The notes beneath the pieces were generated by a model, which saw only the letters and a list, made by a program, of their open reading frames with translations, searched no databases and had not been told where the DNA came from. From the NCBI GenBank assembly GCA_964475685.1, contig CAYYXP010000056.1, forward strand, positions 1 to 25,552: a stretch of 25,552 nucleotides of DNA, given 5' to 3'. The position numbers and the translations under genes were made by a program. This document shows positions 1-8,413 of the stretch, piece by piece; position 1 is the stretch's first letter, and every line of letters begins with the position of its first letter. The DNA comes from CAVVWJ01 sp964475685 (GTDB lineage: Bacteria > Gemmatimonadota > Gemmatimonadetes > Gemmatimonadales > GWC2-71-9).

Positions 1-11
1 GGGAACAGACG

Positions 12-1184
12 ATGATCATCGAGGTGGAGGAGAGTGCCGTCCAGACCGCCCGGATGAAGGTGGTCGGCGTGGGTGGTGGCGGCGGCAACGCGGTGAACCG
101 GATGATCGAAGACCATCTCACCGGCGTCGAGTTCGTCTCGGTGAATACCGATGCCCAGGCGCTGGCGATGTCGAAATCGGGCATCAAGATCCAGATCGGC
201 CGCAAGCTCACCCGCGGTCTCGGCGCGGGGGCCCGGCCCGAAATCGGGCGGCAGGCGATCGAGGAGAACCGGGACGACGTCGCCGCGGCGATGCAGGGCG
301 CCGACATGATCTTCATCACCTGCGGCATGGGGGGCGGGACCGGCACCGGCGCCGCCCCGATCGTCAGCCAGATGGCGCGGGAAAGCGGCGCGCTCACCGT
401 GGGCATCGTCACCCGGCCCTTCCTGTTCGAGGGCCGCCGGCGGATGAAGCAGGCCGACAGCGGCATCGCCGAGATGCGGAAGAACGTGGACACGATGATC
501 GTGGTGCCGAACGAGCGGCTGCTTGCTGTGGTCGGGAAGGGCATCCCGTTCCAGGACGCCCTCAAGAAGGCCGATGAAGTGCTGCTCCACGCGACCCAGG
601 GCATCGCGAGCCTGATCACCTGCACCGGCATCATCAACGTGGACTTCGCCGACGTGCGCACCGTCATGCAGAACGGTGGCGCGGCGCTGATGGGCACGGG
701 CATCGGGCGGGGCGAGAACCGCGCGCTCGAGGCGGCGCAGCAGGCCATCTCCAGCCCCCTGCTCGACAACGTCTCGATCGCAGGGGCCACGGGCGTGCTC
801 ATCAACATCATCGGCGGCGACGACCTCACCCTGGGAGAAACCACCCAGATCAACGACATCATCCACGATGCCGTGGGTGGTGATGCCGAGATCATCTTCG
901 GCGCCGGAAACGATGCGGCGATGCACGGCGAGGTGCGGGTCACGGTGATTGCCACCGGGTTCGACCGGTCCTCGACCGGTGAGCACCAGGCCGGGAGGGG
1001 GTCCGGCGTCGCAGGAGTGATCCCGTTCTCCCGCCAGGGGCGGGTCTCCGGCGCCTCGAACACCGTCCCGCAACCCGCACCGGCGCCGGGACACCGCGGC
1101 CAGCCCCGCGCTCCCTCTCCGCCGCCGGCCACCGACATCCCGGAGATGGAGATCCCCACGTTCATCCGACGGCAGATGGATTGA
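12..1184 (+). CDS. ftsZ: Cell division GTPase FtsZ
   Basis: FtsZ is the tubulin-like GTPase that polymerises into the cytoplasmic Z-ring and recruits the divisome. The 390-residue protein shows the N-terminal nucleotide-binding start (VGVGGGGGNAVNRM, about 17-31), the tubulin signature GGGTGTG at 107-113, and the T7 synergy region NVDFADV at 209-215 that completes the GTPase site of the neighbouring subunit. A proline/alanine-rich linker (about 320-375) follows. The C-terminal peptide IPTFIRRQ (381-388) is the usual docking site for FtsA and ZipA-like partners. Length is typical. The first ATG at 12 gives a complete N-terminus; only 11 bases lie upstream, so the promoter and the previous gene (often ftsA) are outside the window. 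One oddity is that the proline common before GxxN in TxPGLINVDF is Thr205 here. The stop overlaps the next start as TGATG, implying translational coupling. Confidence 0.98.
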   Translation: MIIEVEESAVQTARMKVVGVGGGGGNAVNRMIEDHLTGVEFVSVNTDAQALAMSKSGIKIQIGRKLTRGLGAGARPEIGRQAIEENRDDVAAAMQGADMIFITCGMGGGTGTGAAPIVSQMARESGALTVGIVTRPFLFEGRRRMKQADSGIAEMRKNVDTMIVVPNERLLAVVGKGIPFQDALKKADEVLLHATQGIASLITCTGIINVDFADVRTVMQNGGAALMGTGIGRGENRALEAAQQAISSPLLDNVSIAGATGVLINIIGGDDLTLGETTQINDIIHDAVGGDAEIIFGAGNDAAMHGEVRVTVIATGFDRSSTGEHQAGRGSGVAGVIPFSRQGRVSGASNTVPQPAPAPGHRGQPRAPSPPPATDIPEMEIPTFIRRQMD

Positions 1185-2431
1185 TGCCGCGGGGATGGTT
1201 CGCCGCGGCCCTCGCGTTCGCGTCGGTCGCTGGAGTGGTCGCGGCGATCTCATACGGGGCGGGGCGCGGGGGCGCGGGCGAGACACCGAGCCCTCCCGTC
1301 GTCGCCCGCCCCGAGGCGGTCATGACGGAAACGACCGACACCCTCAGGCGGGGTGAGACGGTCTCCCACCTGTTCGAGCGGCACGGCGTAAATATCGACC
1401 TCGGCAGCCTCGATCCCGCACTCCCGTTCGATCCGCGGCGGCTTCCGTCCGGCCTCGTGTTCAGCTTCCGCCAGGCCGCCACCGATTCGCTCCCCACCCA
1501 GGTCATCGTCCGCACCGATCCCGAACAGCGCATCACCTTCCGGCGCTCCGCCGACCGGTGGGACGCGGTGGCCGAGCCGATCGTGTGGAAGGCGGAGCCG
1601 GTCCGGATCGGAGGGGCCATCTCCAATTCGCTCTACGAAGCGCTTGACGAGCAGGTCCCCGACGACCAGCTCGACGCCGGGGCCCGGCAAGGCCTGGCGT
1701 GGGACCTGGCCGACGTCTATGCGTGGCAGGTGGACTTCACCCGCGACCTCCAGCCGGGCGACCGCTTCGAGGTCCTCTTCGAACGGCTGGTCTCGCCCGA
1801 CGGCGAGGTGCGTCTCGGACGGGTGCTCGCGTGCGCCCTGACCATGTCGGGCAAGAGCCTCACCGCATTCCGGTTCGACTCGGGCGGCCGTCCGGCCTAC
1901 TTCGATTCGGCGGGCAACTCGCTCCGGCGGGCGTTTCTCCGGGCACCGGTCCAGTTCCGGCGCATCTCCTCGAGCTTTGCCCGTTCACGGTACCATCCGG
2001 TGCTCGGAATCAGCCGGCGGCACGAGGGTACCGACTACGCCGCCGACCCGGGCACTCCGGTGATGGCGGCCGGTGACGGCGTCGTCACCCGCGCGGAGTG
2101 GACCGGCGGATACGGCAAGCTGGTGGAGGTGCGCCACCGCAGCGGGATCGTCACCCGGTACGGGCATCTCCGCGGCTTCGCCCGGGGGATCCGGCCGGGT
2201 GTGCGGGTGTCGCAGGGGCAGGTGATCGGTACCGTCGGCTCCTCGGGTCTCGCCACCGGTCCGCATCTGCACTACGAGTTTCGTGTGAACGGCGTCGCGC
2301 GCGACGCCCGCAGGATCTCGCTCGGCAACGGGGCCCCGATCTCGCCCGCCCTCCGGCCGGTGTTCGAGAGGGAGCGTGAGCGGCTTTCGGCGATCGGCAT
2401 TGCCCGGCAGCCGACGGCCGGGAGCCGATAA
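1184..2431 (+). CDS. Membrane-anchored M23 (LytM-type) peptidoglycan endopeptidase
   Basis: This is a zinc metallopeptidase of family M23, which cuts peptide cross-links in peptidoglycan. The 415-residue protein has an N-terminal hydrophobic segment (about 5-27, signal anchor or signal peptide). A LysM/OapA-like stretch follows (about 51-72, TLRRGETVSHLFERHG), then an intermediate domain and an M23 domain (about 258-375). Zinc ligands are His280 and Asp284 (HEGTD) and His363; His361 (HLH) and His328 (YGHL) match the catalytic histidines of LytM. All are present, so an active enzyme is expected, unlike EnvC or NlpD. Architecture is closest to MepM-like proteins. ATG at 1184 is preferred over a TTG at 1181 because it forms a TGATG junction with ftsZ. 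Coupling to ftsZ suggests a role in septal wall remodelling, which is inference. Confidence 0.93.
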   Translation: MPRGWFAAALAFASVAGVVAAISYGAGRGGAGETPSPPVVARPEAVMTETTDTLRRGETVSHLFERHGVNIDLGSLDPALPFDPRRLPSGLVFSFRQAATDSLPTQVIVRTDPEQRITFRRSADRWDAVAEPIVWKAEPVRIGGAISNSLYEALDEQVPDDQLDAGARQGLAWDLADVYAWQVDFTRDLQPGDRFEVLFERLVSPDGEVRLGRVLACALTMSGKSLTAFRFDSGGRPAYFDSAGNSLRRAFLRAPVQFRRISSSFARSRYHPVLGISRRHEGTDYAADPGTPVMAAGDGVVTRAEWTGGYGKLVEVRHRSGIVTRYGHLRGFARGIRPGVRVSQGQVIGTVGSSGLATGPHLHYEFRVNGVARDARRISLGNGAPISPALRPVFERERERLSAIGIARQPTAGSR

Positions 2432-2440
2432 CTTCCTCGC

Positions 2441-3172
2441 GTGCACCTCTATCCCGCCATAGACATTCGCGGCGGCCAGGTCGTCCGCCTGAGCCAGGGC
2501 GAGGCGGACCGGCAAACCGTCTACGGCAGCGATCCGCTCGCCGTCGCGGAACGCTTCATTGACGGCGGCGCCCAGTGGCTTCATGTGGTCGATCTCGACC
2601 GGGCCTTCGGCACCGGCGACAACACCCCCGTGGTGCGAAGGATCGTCGCTGGCGTCGGCCGCCGGGTACGGGTCCAGCTCGGCGGCGGTCTCCGGTCGCT
2701 CGATCGGGTGCGGGAATCCCTTGACCTCGGGGTTGCGCGGCTGGTGGTCGGGACCTCCGCGGCGATGGACCCCGCGTTCGTGCCTGCCGCGCTCGCCCTC
2801 GCCGGCGCGGAGAGACTGGCAGTGGGGGTCGATGCCCGCGACGGTTTCGTCGCCGTGCGGGGCTGGACGGAAACCTCGACGCTCACGGTCGAGTCGCTGG
2901 TCAATCGGGTCGTGGCGGACGGAGTGGTGACGGTCGTGTACACCGATGTCACCCGGGACGGGATGCTTCTCGGCCCGGACATCGCCGGAGCCGTGGCGCT
3001 TCAACGAGCGGGCGCCAGTGTCATCGCGAGCGGCGGCGTCTCCGGCCTCGATGACGTCAGGGCCGTGTGCGAGGCCGGCCTGGCCGGAGCGATCGTCGGC
3101 CGCGCCCTGTACGAGGGGCGCCTCGATCTCGCCGCCGCGCTCCAGGCCGCCCAATGCGCCCCCTCCTCGTAG
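2441..3172 (+). CDS. hisA: Phosphoribosyl-formimino-AICAR isomerase HisA
   Basis: HisA catalyses the Amadori isomerisation of ProFAR to PRFAR, the fourth step of histidine synthesis, in the cytoplasm. The 243-residue protein is a complete (beta/alpha)8 barrel. The two catalytic aspartates fall at the classical numbers: Asp8 in PAIDIRGG and Asp169 in YTDVTRDGM. The phosphate-binding loops GGGLR (81-85) and ASGGVSG (196-202) are also visible. The start is GTG at 2441, nine bases after the upstream stop; no strong Shine-Dalgarno is seen, so translation may depend on coupling. No other his gene lies in the window, so hisA is detached from a his operon here. A bifunctional PriA activity (Trp/His) cannot be excluded from sequence alone, but nothing specifically supports it. 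Confidence 0.96.
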   Translation: MHLYPAIDIRGGQVVRLSQGEADRQTVYGSDPLAVAERFIDGGAQWLHVVDLDRAFGTGDNTPVVRRIVAGVGRRVRVQLGGGLRSLDRVRESLDLGVARLVVGTSAAMDPAFVPAALALAGAERLAVGVDARDGFVAVRGWTETSTLTVESLVNRVVADGVVTVVYTDVTRDGMLLGPDIAGAVALQRAGASVIASGGVSGLDDVRAVCEAGLAGAIVGRALYEGRLDLAAALQAAQCAPSS

Positions 3173-4950
3173 CCTCCCTCGCGGCCGCCACGGCCGCCTT
3201 CACCTACCTGTACCTCGAGCGGGCGGGCTCCCGCGGCTGGCCGGCCCTCGCCTGCAGGTCGGTCGCGTGGACCGCGCTCGGGCTCCTGCTGCTGAACGTG
3301 AGCTGTCCCGTGGCGGGCACGTCGCTCCGGCCGCTGGTGCTGCTCGATGCGTCACTCAGCATGGCGGCCGGGGGCGGTCGGTGGAGTGAGGCGCGCGACT
3401 CCGCGTTCCGGTGGGGTGAGGTCCGGCCGTTCGGCGACGAGCACGGCGGCGCGGACAGCGTTCCGGTGCGGGGGCGCTCTCTCCTCTCCCCCGCGCTCCT
3501 TGCCGCATCCGCCTCCGAGCGGCCGGCCATCATCGTGACCGACGGGGAGATCGAGGACGCGCCGGACCTCCCCGCCGACCTGCTGGCCCGCTCCAGCGTC
3601 CGCCTTTTCCCGCGAACCCCGACCGCCGATCTGGCCCTGACCCGCGTGACGGGACCCTCGCGAGTGGCTGCCGGAGACTCGATCCCGCTGGAGGTGGAGC
3701 TGGAGTGGTCGGGCGACCCGGTTCCCGATACCGTGTCGGTGCAGGTCCGGGCGGGCGAGAAACGGGTCGCGCTCCGGAGGGTCCGGCTGGCGGAGGGCCG
3801 CGGCCGGACGAGAATCGTGGTGCCGAGCGGACAGGTGGGCCCCGGGGATCACATCGTGGAGATCTCGCTGGCAGGGTCGAGCGATGGGGAGCCACGGACC
3901 GACACCCGCCTGCACTACGTGAGCGTGGCGCCCACGCCCGGAGTCGTTCTGCTCGCCACGCCCGGCGACTGGGACAGCCGGTTCTTCTATCGTGCGCTCC
4001 GCGAAGTTGCCCAGCTGCCAGTCAAGGGATTCGTGCGCCTCGACGCCGAGCGGTGGCGATCGATGCACGATCTGCGCGCGGTCCCGGCGGAGCAGGTGCG
4101 CCGGGCGGTCCGAGGGGCGGACCTGCTCATCCTCAAGGGCGAGATCGGTGGCCTCGCGGACGGATCCACCGCGCGCGGCATCCTGAGTTGGTCCGTCCCC
4201 GCGTCGGACGATTCCCGGATGCCCGGTGACTGGTACCTCGCCGCCGAGGGTGGCTCTCCGCTGGCAGGCGCCTTCCTCGGACAGCCGGTGGACAGCTTTC
4301 CCCCGGCGGTCCAGCTCACCCCGCTCGACGCCGCTCCCGGCGACCTGGTGGTGCTCTCGGCCCGGCTCGGGCGGCGCGGCGCGGCGCGGCCCGCTGTCGT
4401 CGTGCGGCAGGAGGGCCGCACCCGGCGAGTCATCGTTGCCGTGGAGGGATTGTGGCGCTGGGCCTTCAGAGGAGGATCGAGCGAGGAGGCCTACCGTTCG
4501 TGGGTTGCCGCCAGCGCGAGTTGGCTGCTCGGCGGTGTCGACGCCGGCGGAGGCGTGGCGCGGGTGGTGCGGCCGGTCGTCGAGAACGGACGGCCCGTGG
4601 TGTTCGAGTGGACCGGGCCGGGTCCCGCGTCCGCCATGGGAGTCGTGTGGAGCGGAGCGGGAGCGCCGCAGGCGGACACTCTTCGCTTTGATGGGGCGGG
4701 CCGGGCGATCGCCTGGCTCCGGCCGGGATCCTACCGGTACCGGCTCGCGGGGGGAGGGTCCGGCGCGGTGGCAGTCGAGGAATATTCGGACGAGTTCCGG
4801 CCCAGACCGGTCACGCTCACCGCGCGGGAGTCGCGGGTCGCGGCACCGGCGGGCCGGCGGTCGGTGAGGGAATGGCCCTGGCTCTTCGCGCTGTGCGTTC
4901 TCGCGCTGGCCGGGGAATGGCTCGCGCGCCGGCGGCTGGGGCTGCGGTGA
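3154..4950 (+). CDS. Membrane protein with VWA-like (MIDAS) region, unknown function
   Basis: I do not recognise a named gene. The 598-residue protein has two N-terminal hydrophobic segments (about 4-20 and 37-54) and one C-terminal segment (about 573-590). The large part between them is presumably periplasmic. Just after the second segment lies LVLLDASLSM, with a MIDAS-like DxSxS (Asp65, Ser67, Ser69), and then IIVTDGE (TDG at 129-131). This resembles a shortened von Willebrand factor A fold, as in BatA-like or glutamine-amidotransferase-like membrane proteins. The region around 160-290 looks beta-rich. ATG at 3154 is chosen because it overlaps the end of hisA by 19 bases and immediately precedes a good membrane segment; an upstream in-frame start would add an Arg/Pro-rich stretch lying inside hisA. 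It sits between hisA and ftsY in the same run. Confidence 0.8.
   Translation: MRPLLVASLAAATAAFTYLYLERAGSRGWPALACRSVAWTALGLLLLNVSCPVAGTSLRPLVLLDASLSMAAGGGRWSEARDSAFRWGEVRPFGDEHGGADSVPVRGRSLLSPALLAASASERPAIIVTDGEIEDAPDLPADLLARSSVRLFPRTPTADLALTRVTGPSRVAAGDSIPLEVELEWSGDPVPDTVSVQVRAGEKRVALRRVRLAEGRGRTRIVVPSGQVGPGDHIVEISLAGSSDGEPRTDTRLHYVSVAPTPGVVLLATPGDWDSRFFYRALREVAQLPVKGFVRLDAERWRSMHDLRAVPAEQVRRAVRGADLLILKGEIGGLADGSTARGILSWSVPASDDSRMPGDWYLAAEGGSPLAGAFLGQPVDSFPPAVQLTPLDAAPGDLVVLSARLGRRGAARPAVVVRQEGRTRRVIVAVEGLWRWAFRGGSSEEAYRSWVAASASWLLGGVDAGGGVARVVRPVVENGRPVVFEWTGPGPASAMGVVWSGAGAPQADTLRFDGAGRAIAWLRPGSYRYRLAGGGSGAVAVEEYSDEFRPRPVTLTARESRVAAPAGRRSVREWPWLFALCVLALAGEWLARRRLGLR
4371..4390 (+). repeat. 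Four tandem copies of the pentamer GCGGC
   Basis: The sequence repeats GCGGC four times without error inside the VWA-like membrane protein gene, encoding part of an Arg-Gly-Ala-Ala stretch. The unit length is not a multiple of three, so gain or loss of one copy would shift the frame. In DNA this rich in G and C it may be chance. Confidence 0.6.
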
Positions 4951-4969
4951 CGGGAGTATAGGTTTCATC

Positions 4970-5896
4970 ATGGCCAACGGCAGACTGGGTGTGCTGAAGG
5001 AAGGGCTCTGGACCCGCATCAAGAAGCTGGCGATGACGGACGTCAACGCCCTGATGCGCGGTCTCAACGCCGGAGACGTCGAAAAACTGGAGCGCATCCT
5101 CATCGAAGCGGACTTCGGGGTCGCGGCCACGGTCGAGCTCACGCAGGCGCTGGACGACGACATCCGCAGGGGCAAGCTCAAGACCGAGGCCGATCTCCGG
5201 GTTTCGCTGGAGAGTCGCCTGGCGGCCATGCTGGATGGAGGACCGGAGCCGGGGGTGGTCGCCCGGGCGGCGGAGGGTCCCACGGTCATTCTCATGGTCG
5301 GGGTGAACGGGACCGGCAAGACCACCACCGCCGCCAAGCTGGGGCGCCGGCTGCAGCGCGAGAATCGAAAGATCCTGTTCGCGGCCGCCGACACCTATCG
5401 CGCGGGCGCCACGTCGCAACTCCAGGTCTGGGCCGAGCGGCTGGGCGTTCCGTGCGTGGCAGGGTCGCCGGGAGGCGATCCCGCCGCCGTCGCGTTTGAC
5501 GCCATCGACGCCGCGGTGTCCCGGGGACTCGATACGGTAATCGTGGATACCGCCGGCCGCCTGCATACGCAGGAAGGGTTGATGGAGGAGCTCAGGAAGG
5601 TGGTCCGCGTGGTGGCGCGCCGCCTGCCCGGGGCGCCTCATGAGACCTTTCTCGTCCTCGACGGAACGGTGGGGCAGAACGCCCTGCAGCAGGGCCGGCT
5701 CTTCACCCAGGCCGTGAGCCCCACCGGCATCGTCGTCACCAAGCTCGACGGCAGCGCGCGCGGCGGCGCGGTCACGGCGCTGCGGCGCGAGCTCGGGCTG
5801 CCGATCCGCTTCATCGGCGTGGGGGAGGCGATGGACGATCTCGAGGCGTTCGATGCCCGGCGGTTCGCGGCAAGTCTGCTGTCGGACGATGCCTGA
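4970..5896 (+). CDS. ftsY: Signal recognition particle receptor GTPase FtsY
   Basis: FtsY is the membrane-associated receptor that meets Ffh-4.5S RNA-ribosome complexes and passes nascent membrane proteins to SecYEG. The 308 residues cover a helical N domain (about 1-90) and a GTPase G domain: P-loop GVNGTGKTT (111-119), DTYRAGA (141-147), DTAGR (193-197), TKLDG (257-261) and the closing FIGVGE (281-286). The acidic A domain of the E. coli protein is absent, as in many bacteria with short FtsY, so membrane contact would rest on the N-terminal helix. The SRP-GTPase loop reads DGTVGQN where DATTGQN is more usual. ATG at 4970 has AGG seven bases upstream. The 3' end overlaps recG by eight bases. 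Confidence 0.97.
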   Translation: MANGRLGVLKEGLWTRIKKLAMTDVNALMRGLNAGDVEKLERILIEADFGVAATVELTQALDDDIRRGKLKTEADLRVSLESRLAAMLDGGPEPGVVARAAEGPTVILMVGVNGTGKTTTAAKLGRRLQRENRKILFAAADTYRAGATSQLQVWAERLGVPCVAGSPGGDPAAVAFDAIDAAVSRGLDTVIVDTAGRLHTQEGLMEELRKVVRVVARRLPGAPHETFLVLDGTVGQNALQQGRLFTQAVSPTGIVVTKLDGSARGGAVTALRRELGLPIRFIGVGEAMDDLEAFDARRFAASLLSDDA

Positions 5897-7964
5897 GGGC
5901 GGCCTCCGCCTCGACACGCCGGTCAAGTTTCTCAAGGGCATCGGCGAGCGGCGCGCGGAACACCTCGAGCGCCTCGGCATCCGCACCGCCCGGGACCTCC
6001 TCTGGCACCTTCCTCACAGGTACGTCGACGCGTCCACCGTCACCCCGCTCGTCCGCGCGCAGGTCGGCGATGAGGTCGCCTGCGTCGGCAAGGTGGTGGC
6101 CAAGGGAATCGTCCCCACCCGCCGTGGTCTCCGGATATTTCACGCCGTGCTTCGCGATGACAGCGGCGTGCTGGAGTGCGTCTGGCCGGGGCAGTCGTTT
6201 CTCGACCGCACCATCGGCGTCGGGCAGACGCTGCTCGTCTCCGGCCCGGTCCGCTTCTATCATGGGCGGCAGCTCGTCCCGCGGGAGTTCGTCGTGCTCG
6301 CCGATGCCGACGGGGACGGCGACCCCCTGGCGGCGGGGAAGGTCCTTCCCGTCTACCCCGCCACCGAAGGGTTGAGTCACAAGATCATCCGCTCGCTCAT
6401 CGAGCGGCATCTCGACGGGCTCATCGCTCTCTCCCCCGACATCATTCCCGAGCCGCTGCGAGTCTCGCTCGACCTGCCGTCGCTCCCCGACGCGTTGCGC
6501 GCGGTCCACCGACCGGCCACGATGGAGGAGGCGGAGGCCGGCCGCCGCCGGCTGGCGTTCGACGAGCTGCTCGACCTTCAGCTCATGCTGATCCGGGCCC
6601 GCACCGTGGCCAAGCGCCAGCGCAGCGGCATCGCCTTCGAGCTGAAGCGGCAGCACACGACCCGGCTGCGCGAGGCCCTGCCGTGGGAACTGACCCACGA
6701 CCAACAGCAGGCGATCAGGGAGATCACCGCCGACATGACCGCGCCCGACCGGATGCACCGGCTCCTGATGGGCGATGTCGGCACCGGAAAGACCGTGGTC
6801 GCGCTCTTCGCGATGCTGCTCGCGGTGGAGAACGACTTCCAGGCGGCACTCATGGCCCCCACCGAGCTGCTCGCGGAGCAGCACGCCGCGACGCTCACCC
6901 GCCTCCTCGCCCCGCTCGAGATGCGCCCCGAGGTGCTGCTGGGCCGGCAGCCGGCGGGGGAGAAGGCGGCGGTCCGGGCCCGGCTGGCCTCGGGCCAGAG
7001 CCGTCTCGCGGTCGGCACCCACGCGCTGATGCAGGAGAGCGTCTCCTTCCGCCGGCTCGGCCTGGTGGTCATAGACGAGCAGCACCGCTTCGGGGTGGAG
7101 CAGAGGGCGGCGCTCATCGGCAAGGGAGCGGCCCCGGACGTCCTCCTGCTCACCGCGACGCCGATTCCCCGGACGCTGGCGCTCACTCTCTACGGCGACC
7201 TCGACGTGTCCACGCTCCGGGAGCGGCCCCCCGGGAGAGGCACGGTCCGCACGGCGGTGCGGGCGGAGGGGCAGCGCGAGCGGGTCCTCGACTTCGTGCA
7301 CGCGGAATGCGCCGCCGGCCGCCAGGCGTACGTGGTGCTCCCGGTGATCGAGGAATCGGAGCGGGCGGATCTCCGCGCGGCAACCACGATGGCGGCGAGT
7401 CTCACCGCCCGGTGGCCCGACCTCCGGGTGGGCCTGGTGCATGGACGGCTCAAGGCCGAGGAACGAGACGCGGTGATGCGCCGGTTCCGCGAGGGAGAGA
7501 TCCAGGCGCTCGTGGCCACCACCATCATCGAGGTGGGCATCGACGTGGCGAACGCCAGCATCATGCTGATCGAGCACCCGGAGAGATTCGGGCTGGCGCA
7601 GCTCCATCAGCTGAGGGGGCGGATCGGCCGCGGCGCCGAGGAGAGTTTCTGCATTCTTCTGGAGACCGGCCCCGGAGCCGACCGGCTGCGGGCGTTTGCC
7701 GCCACCCAGGACGGCTTTCGCATCGCCGAGCTGGACCTGGCGGAGCGGGGGATGGGGGACCTCATCGGGGCGCGACAGGCGGGTGGCTTCGAGGTGAGGC
7801 ATGCCCGGCTGCCGGCCGATGCCGACCTGCTGACCCGGGCGCGGGAACTTGCCATCAGGCTCATCGAGGCCGATCCGTCGCTGCAGAGGGCGGAGAACCA
7901 GCGGCTCCGGGAACGAGCGGTGTCGCGCTACCCGAGAGCTGTGGAGCTGTTTCGAGTCGGCTAG
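5889..7964 (+). CDS. recG: ATP-dependent DNA helicase RecG
   Basis: RecG is a superfamily 2 helicase that remodels stalled replication forks and branch-migrates Holliday junctions and R-loops. The 691 residues match the normal family length. The N-terminal wedge/OB-fold part begins TPVKFLKGIGERRAEHL (about 10-26). Helicase motifs follow: Walker A GDVGTGKT (295-302), DEQH (396-399), then TATPIPRT and a C-terminal helicase half with GRIGRG. ATG at 5889 is chosen because it precedes the conserved N-terminus by only a few residues and overlaps the ftsY stop by eight bases; an in-frame ATG at 5853 would only add ftsY-overlapping sequence. The stop TAG is part of a CTAG that also provides the stop of the convergent gene. 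Confidence 0.97.
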   Translation: MPEGGLRLDTPVKFLKGIGERRAEHLERLGIRTARDLLWHLPHRYVDASTVTPLVRAQVGDEVACVGKVVAKGIVPTRRGLRIFHAVLRDDSGVLECVWPGQSFLDRTIGVGQTLLVSGPVRFYHGRQLVPREFVVLADADGDGDPLAAGKVLPVYPATEGLSHKIIRSLIERHLDGLIALSPDIIPEPLRVSLDLPSLPDALRAVHRPATMEEAEAGRRRLAFDELLDLQLMLIRARTVAKRQRSGIAFELKRQHTTRLREALPWELTHDQQQAIREITADMTAPDRMHRLLMGDVGTGKTVVALFAMLLAVENDFQAALMAPTELLAEQHAATLTRLLAPLEMRPEVLLGRQPAGEKAAVRARLASGQSRLAVGTHALMQESVSFRRLGLVVIDEQHRFGVEQRAALIGKGAAPDVLLLTATPIPRTLALTLYGDLDVSTLRERPPGRGTVRTAVRAEGQRERVLDFVHAECAAGRQAYVVLPVIEESERADLRAATTMAASLTARWPDLRVGLVHGRLKAEERDAVMRRFREGEIQALVATTIIEVGIDVANASIMLIEHPERFGLAQLHQLRGRIGRGAEESFCILLETGPGADRLRAFAATQDGFRIAELDLAERGMGDLIGARQAGGFEVRHARLPADADLLTRARELAIRLIEADPSLQRAENQRLRERAVSRYPRAVELFRVG

Positions 7965-8413
7965 AACGGAACTTTCAGACCCACTCCGGTCCCGCGGTAC
8001 AGGCTCCGAAGCTCCGGCTCGAATGGAATGTTGTCGGGTTTGGAGGTGCGCCGGGTCAGTTCCCACACGAAGATGAATGCGGAGCCCACCAACGCCGCCT
8101 CGCCGCCGAAGAGCCACCGGCGGGCACGGCTGTCATACCGGAGCGACTCCTGATAGAGCCCTTCGGTTCCGGGGTCGCTGTAGCTGCCGGAGGCGTCCAG
8201 GTCGCAGAGCCGGGGGTCTTCGAAGCAGCGGCGCCCGAGTGCGTGGTAGTTGTCGTCGGCGAGGTCGTGGTTCTCCGATGCCAGGTAGTACATCCCCAGC
8301 GCTCCGCCGGCGAGAAGCCACTTGCCGTACTTGAGGAGGGGCTTGGCCCCCTGCGCGTGCGCCGGTGTCGCGAGCGCCATCAGGACGACGAGGGAGGAGA
8401 CCAGGCGTCTCAT
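7961..8413 (-). CDS. Small exported or membrane protein, unknown function
   Basis: The 150-residue protein is not recognised. It starts with a clear signal peptide (MRRLVSSLVVLMALATPAHA, likely cut before Gln21). Two further hydrophobic stretches follow (about 33-46, LLAGGALGMYYLAS, and about 106-122, GGEAALVGSAFIFVWEL). Between them is a polar part with two cysteines (RCFEDPRLCDLD) that could form a disulfide. The C-terminus is short and basic and ends GVGLKVPF. ATG at 8413 overlaps the stop of the upstream propeller gene as ATGA, so the two are probably co-translated. A longer reading frame to 8515 exists but would bury the signal peptide. An envelope role with the propeller lipoprotein is inferred from context only. 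Confidence 0.8.
   Translation of the reverse strand: MRRLVSSLVVLMALATPAHAQGAKPLLKYGKWLLAGGALGMYYLASENHDLADDNYHALGRRCFEDPRLCDLDASGSYSDPGTEGLYQESLRYDSRARRWLFGGEAALVGSAFIFVWELTRRTSKPDNIPFEPELRSLYRGTGVGLKVPF

Noticed and set aside
3352..5394. 680-codon minus-strand open frame opposite the VWA-like gene and ftsY
   Set aside because: Same shadow character; ftsY below it is unambiguous.
5662..5690. DGTVGQN in place of DATTGQN in FtsY as a sign of lost function
   Set aside because: The other GTPase motifs are intact and this loop varies among FtsY proteins, so it is not good evidence of a defect.
5811..8117. 768-codon minus-strand open frame antisense to recG
   Set aside because: The translation is low-complexity, rich in Arg, Gly, His and Pro, with no motifs, while recG on the plus strand is complete and conserved.
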